Part shown: in pieces, positions 42,396 to 45,103 of the stretch
Numbering within the stretch: position 1 is the first letter of the stretch
How the letters are laid out: each line of letters starts with the position of its first letter
Origin: Alphaproteobacteria bacterium
Lineage (GTDB): Bacteria > Pseudomonadota > Alphaproteobacteria > Paracaedibacterales > VGCI01
Reading direction: 5' to 3'
Assembly: GCA_021323455.1 (NCBI GenBank)
Contig: JAJONN010000022.1
Coordinates: forward strand, 1-45,103
Length of the DNA: 45,103 bases
Notes under the pieces: generated by a model
What the model saw: the letters and a program-made list of their open reading frames with translations, nothing else
Database searches by the model: none
Told to the model about the DNA's origin: nothing
Program-made: the position numbers and the translations under genes

Positions 42396-44072
42396 ATGAA
42401 TAAGAAGAAAAAACTTTCCGGAACAAAGATAAGGGAAATCCTCGCCTTTTGTATAATATGCTTGAGCTTGGGGGCTTGCCGGGTAGACTCAGAGCATTCT
42501 CGAGAGATTCTAGATCGGCATCATATGCAGACCCTTAAAAGTGTCCCGGAAAAAAGTCAACCGCCTCCTAAAATCTTTTATAAAAAAAAGAAAAAACCCT
42601 CGCCACCTATCCCTTTTGCCATGAAAAAAAGGGTATCCGTTACCATCACAGAAGAAGTTCCTTTAAAAGATGCCTTTATTGAATTGGCTCGCCAGGCAGA
42701 AGTTGACCTGCAGCTGGATTCTAAGGTCGTAGAACGGATCGTTTTTGTCGCAAGTAAGCGTCCCTTTGTCGAGGTTATTAAAGACATTTGTGACATGGCT
42801 GGTTTGCGGTATAAAATTTTTGGGCAGTCCCTTCGGATAGAAGTTGATACCCCTTACCCTGTTAACTATACGCTTCCCTTCTTGAATTTATCGCGTACAG
42901 CTGAAAATCGCATTTCAATTGCAACAGATGTTTTTTCAAGCCTTAAGGATAATAAATCTTCGGCGGATAATGGATCAAACAGCGCCATCACAGGGAAAGG
43001 AAATAACGATTTTTGGACGGAGCTTGATGACAATTTAAAAATCATCCTGACAGAACACGTCATGTCCAAAGAAGGAGAAACGAAGAAACAACCAAGTTAT
43101 AGCCTTCATCGTCAAGGTGGCCTGATAACGGTTTATGGAACGGCCCGTCAACACGGGTTGGTGGCAGACTACCTGGAAAACTTGCGCCACGTGGTTTCCA
43201 CGCAAGTGTTAATTGAGGCAAAAGTAATAGAGGTGAGCCTTAAGGACCAATACAAGAGCGGAATTAATTGGCAAAAGCTGACAGGAGGGGCTTTTCATGT
43301 TGATATGGGTCTGGGTGATTTAGCACAACGGGGGCGTTTTATGGATCCCACAAGCGCCCAAACAGACATGTTATCGATGGGGCTGCAAGGGAAGACATTT
43401 TCAGGCCTATTAAAAGCCATTGAAGAATTTGGAGCTTCCCGAACACTGTCGAGTCCCCGTTTAACAGTGATGAATAACCAAACAGCGATTTTGAAGGTTG
43501 CTCAAAATCAGGTATATTTTCGATTAAACTACGATAAACAACTAAATCTCTCTGTGAACCGTGAAAATATAAATGTATCAAGTGATATCCAAACAGTACC
43601 TATTGGCCTTGTGATGTCTGTACACCCGTCGATTGACCAGGATACAGGCGATATTATCCTTTCATTGCGTCCTACCATATCCCGGTTAACTCATTCCGTT
43701 AGCGATCCGGCCGTTGAAATTGCTTTTGCGAATGCAAGGTCTCCGGCGAATGTAAAGCTGAAACCCTCCCTGATTCCAGTTGTCGAAGTGCGGGAAATTG
43801 ATTCTATTTTACGGCTTCAATCAGGAGAAATCGCGGTTCTAGGAGGGTTGATGGAAGCACGCGCTACCAATGGAACGGCGAAGGTACCGCTTGCAGGAGA
43901 TTTGCCCCTGATCGGTCAGCTGTTCAACGCTTCTGCGGATGGAGATGAAGTTGTGGAGTTGGTTATTCTTTTGCGGGCCAGCATTATTGATGACGCTCCC
44001 TCTCCTGATGCTGCTGATCAACGATTGTATCAACACTACCTCAAAGATCCTCGTCCATTAGAGACACAATGA
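42396..44072 (+). CDS. MshL-like type IV pilus / type II secretion secretin
   Basis: 558 residues from the ATG at 42396, which has AGAGGGAAG upstream. The signal ends in a lipobox (LSLGAC, Cys ~28), so it is an outer-membrane lipoprotein. An N-terminal secretin/STN domain (KDAFIELARQAEVDLQLDSK, ~97-117), a central N-type domain (TQVLIEAKVIEVSL, ~278-291) and the C-terminal ring-forming core (SRTLSSPRLTVMNNQTAILKV, LRLQSGEIAVLGGLMEARA, VPLAGDLPLIGQLFN, ELVILLRASII) identify it. It forms the outer-membrane pore for pili or secretion. No pilin, ATPase or platform gene is in the window, so the partner genes must be elsewhere or lost. Confidence 0.88.
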   Translation: MNKKKKLSGTKIREILAFCIICLSLGACRVDSEHSREILDRHHMQTLKSVPEKSQPPPKIFYKKKKKPSPPIPFAMKKRVSVTITEEVPLKDAFIELARQAEVDLQLDSKVVERIVFVASKRPFVEVIKDICDMAGLRYKIFGQSLRIEVDTPYPVNYTLPFLNLSRTAENRISIATDVFSSLKDNKSSADNGSNSAITGKGNNDFWTELDDNLKIILTEHVMSKEGETKKQPSYSLHRQGGLITVYGTARQHGLVADYLENLRHVVSTQVLIEAKVIEVSLKDQYKSGINWQKLTGGAFHVDMGLGDLAQRGRFMDPTSAQTDMLSMGLQGKTFSGLLKAIEEFGASRTLSSPRLTVMNNQTAILKVAQNQVYFRLNYDKQLNLSVNRENINVSSDIQTVPIGLVMSVHPSIDQDTGDIILSLRPTISRLTHSVSDPAVEIAFANARSPANVKLKPSLIPVVEVREIDSILRLQSGEIAVLGGLMEARATNGTAKVPLAGDLPLIGQLFNASADGDEVVELVILLRASIIDDAPSPDAADQRLYQHYLKDPRPLETQ

Positions 44073-44118
44073 AGTAATAGAGGGTTTGATTATTAATGGA
44101 TTGTCTCTTGATAAAGGA

Positions 44119-45024
44119 TTATTCCATCGTTGCCAGTTTTTGAATACCGCGAAGATAGAGGCGCTTTACGCGGCGCGGGTCAGCATCAACGACTTCAACT
44201 TCAAGACCGGCAGGATGCGTAATAAGCTCCCCTCGGGCTGGCACACGTCCGGCAAGGGCGACGACAAGACCACCGAGCGTGTCAATGTCATCCTCCATGC
44301 CTTCGACAATAAGGTTGACGCCATAATTTTCAGAAATTTGTTCCAGCGTTACCCGGGCATCCGCCAAAATACTTCCGTCAGCCCGTTCAACAAGTTGATG
44401 GATTGGGTTGGAGCCTTGGGCATCTTGAATGTCACCAATGATTTCTTCAATTAAATCCGGGAAAGTAACCAGGCCATCAATACCTCCAAACTCGTCAACA
44501 ACCATAGCCATTTTTGTTCCTGACTCCCTCATTTGGAAAAGCAAATCAAGCGTCCGCATGGTTGGAGAGACGAAGATAACATCCCGCACCATAGCTTTGA
44601 TATTGAGAGGTTTTTTAGTTGCCACCCATCCTAGAACATCTTTTATGTCAACCATTCCAATAACGTCGTCCAGATTCGTGCGATAGACAGGCAGGCGTGA
44701 ATGACGGGATCGCGTCAGCACGGCCAGCAATTCTGAACCCGTCGTGGTGATTGGCACAGCAATAATGTCCACGCGCGGAACCATAGCATCTTCCGCCGTT
44801 CTATCCCGTAAATTCAGGACGTTACCCAGAAGCAACCGCTCATCCAGTTCAATGGAAGGGTTTGCTTCCTCGGTCTCTGTGTCTTCGATTAGCTCCTCGA
44901 TGGTTTCCCTTAAGCTATTGTCAGCACCAGAGCGCATCATCACACGCCATTTATGCTTGAGCCATTGAAAGACTTTCGTTCTGCGAGAAAGCTCAGGGTC
45001 TGGTATACTTGAGGTCGTCATCAT
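44119..45024 (-). CDS. corC: CorC/HlyC-family CBS-domain protein
   Basis: 301 residues, soluble form without a membrane domain. An N-terminal helical part with LRETIEELIEDTE and LLGNVLNLRDRTAEDAMVPRVDIIAV leads into two CBS domains (~70-190; LTRSRHSRLPVYRTNLDDVIGMVDIKDVL and MRTLDLLFQMRESGTKMAMVVDEFGGIDGLVTFPDLIEEIIGDI), followed by a C-terminal CorC_HlyC domain with GMEDDIDTLGGLVVALAGRVPARGELI. Members affect divalent-cation efflux or act beside apolipoprotein acyltransferase. It begins 5 bases after ybeY, the common alphaproteobacterial order. Confidence 0.9.
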   Translation of the reverse strand: MMTTSSIPDPELSRRTKVFQWLKHKWRVMMRSGADNSLRETIEELIEDTETEEANPSIELDERLLLGNVLNLRDRTAEDAMVPRVDIIAVPITTTGSELLAVLTRSRHSRLPVYRTNLDDVIGMVDIKDVLGWVATKKPLNIKAMVRDVIFVSPTMRTLDLLFQMRESGTKMAMVVDEFGGIDGLVTFPDLIEEIIGDIQDAQGSNPIHQLVERADGSILADARVTLEQISENYGVNLIVEGMEDDIDTLGGLVVALAGRVPARGELITHPAGLEVEVVDADPRRVKRLYLRGIQKLATME

Positions 45025-45029
45025 CTTGT

Positions 45030-45103
45030 TTATGATCGCTCTTGATAAGGGTTGGGAATCATTAAAGAAGATAAAATCTTTATTTCTAAAGATTCCATTA
45101 CGA
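45030..45103 (-). CDS. ybeY: Endoribonuclease YbeY, C-terminal fragment (runs off the right edge)
   Basis: The minus-strand frame that ends at 45030-45032 reads VMESLEIKILSSLMIPNPYQERS, the typical end of YbeY (MExLE…LxxLGIxxPY). YbeY matures the 16S rRNA 3' end. Only about 24 codons are in the window; its metal-binding His motif lies outside. The corC start is 5 bases further on, a familiar ybeY–corC operon. Confidence 0.72.
   Translation of the reverse strand, partial: VMESLEIKILSSLMIPNPYQERS

Noticed and set aside
1-45103. CRISPR arrays, insertion sequences and rRNA genes
   Set aside because: No regularly spaced repeats, transposase or rRNA sequence was found on either strand.

Overview
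The window looks like a chromosomal segment of a host-associated alphaproteobacterium, most likely of the Holosporales/Paracaedibacter type. This is inferred from gene content, not from a database search. The murA–DUF2948–infA–rng order, the Rickettsia-like Dcd, RpoH and YbeY–CorC are alphaproteobacterial. Other signs point to life inside or on a eukaryotic host: a secreted F-box/leucine-rich-repeat protein, a secreted class 3 lipase, a Sel1 protein, three toxin–antitoxin modules, palindromic repeats and several freshly broken genes.

Layout. 1–6.5 kb: nucleotide-sugar and envelope cluster (GT-C-like membrane protein, broken gmd, broken fcl, intact manC, methyltransferase, Bcr/CflA-type exporter). 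6.6–8.2 kb: secreted lipase-like protein. 8.4–13.2 kb: tamA–tamB. 13.3–18.1 kb: GST, then a broken aconitase gene between higBA and hicAB; 92-bp direct repeats of the acnA leader bracket hicAB. 18.2–19.4 kb: F-box/LRR protein. 19.8–24.0 kb: minus-strand housekeeping run (50-residue protein, dcd, broken murA, DUF2948, infA, broken rng). 24.2–27.9 kb: tRNA-Thr, ftsK, rsmG. 27.9–28.3 kb: three parS-like sites with no parAB beside them. 28.4–29.9 kb: two GNAT enzymes and a histidine phosphatase. 29.9–34.1 kb: DsbD-like protein, rpoH, trpS. 34.3–36.4 kb: tacAT module and an SRPBCC–MarR–EVE operon with a visible promoter and operator. 36.4–41.7 kb: ABC exporter, murJ, ybgF/cpoB, Sel1 protein. 41.9–45.1 kb: small basic protein behind a tandemly duplicated promoter, a lone MshL-like secretin, corC and the end of ybeY.

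The most striking anomaly is repeated. gmd, fcl (more than one site), acnA, murA and rng have each lost a block of roughly 15–45 codons, usually with a frameshift, while the sequence on both sides stays open and well conserved. rng also carries a perfect 26-bp tandem duplication that breaks its frame. Two of these genes (murA, acnA) are normally essential or central, and the losses remove catalytic residues in MurA and RNase G. Either this genome is in a very recent burst of gene loss, or the assembly has dropped short blocks; read mapping would decide.

Other notable signals: the first genes of higBA and hicAB look leaderless, with a -10 box 5–7 nt before the ATG; all three TA promoters and the MarR promoter carry a palindrome in or overlapping the -35/-10 spacer; and the parS cluster suggests proximity to the replication origin.
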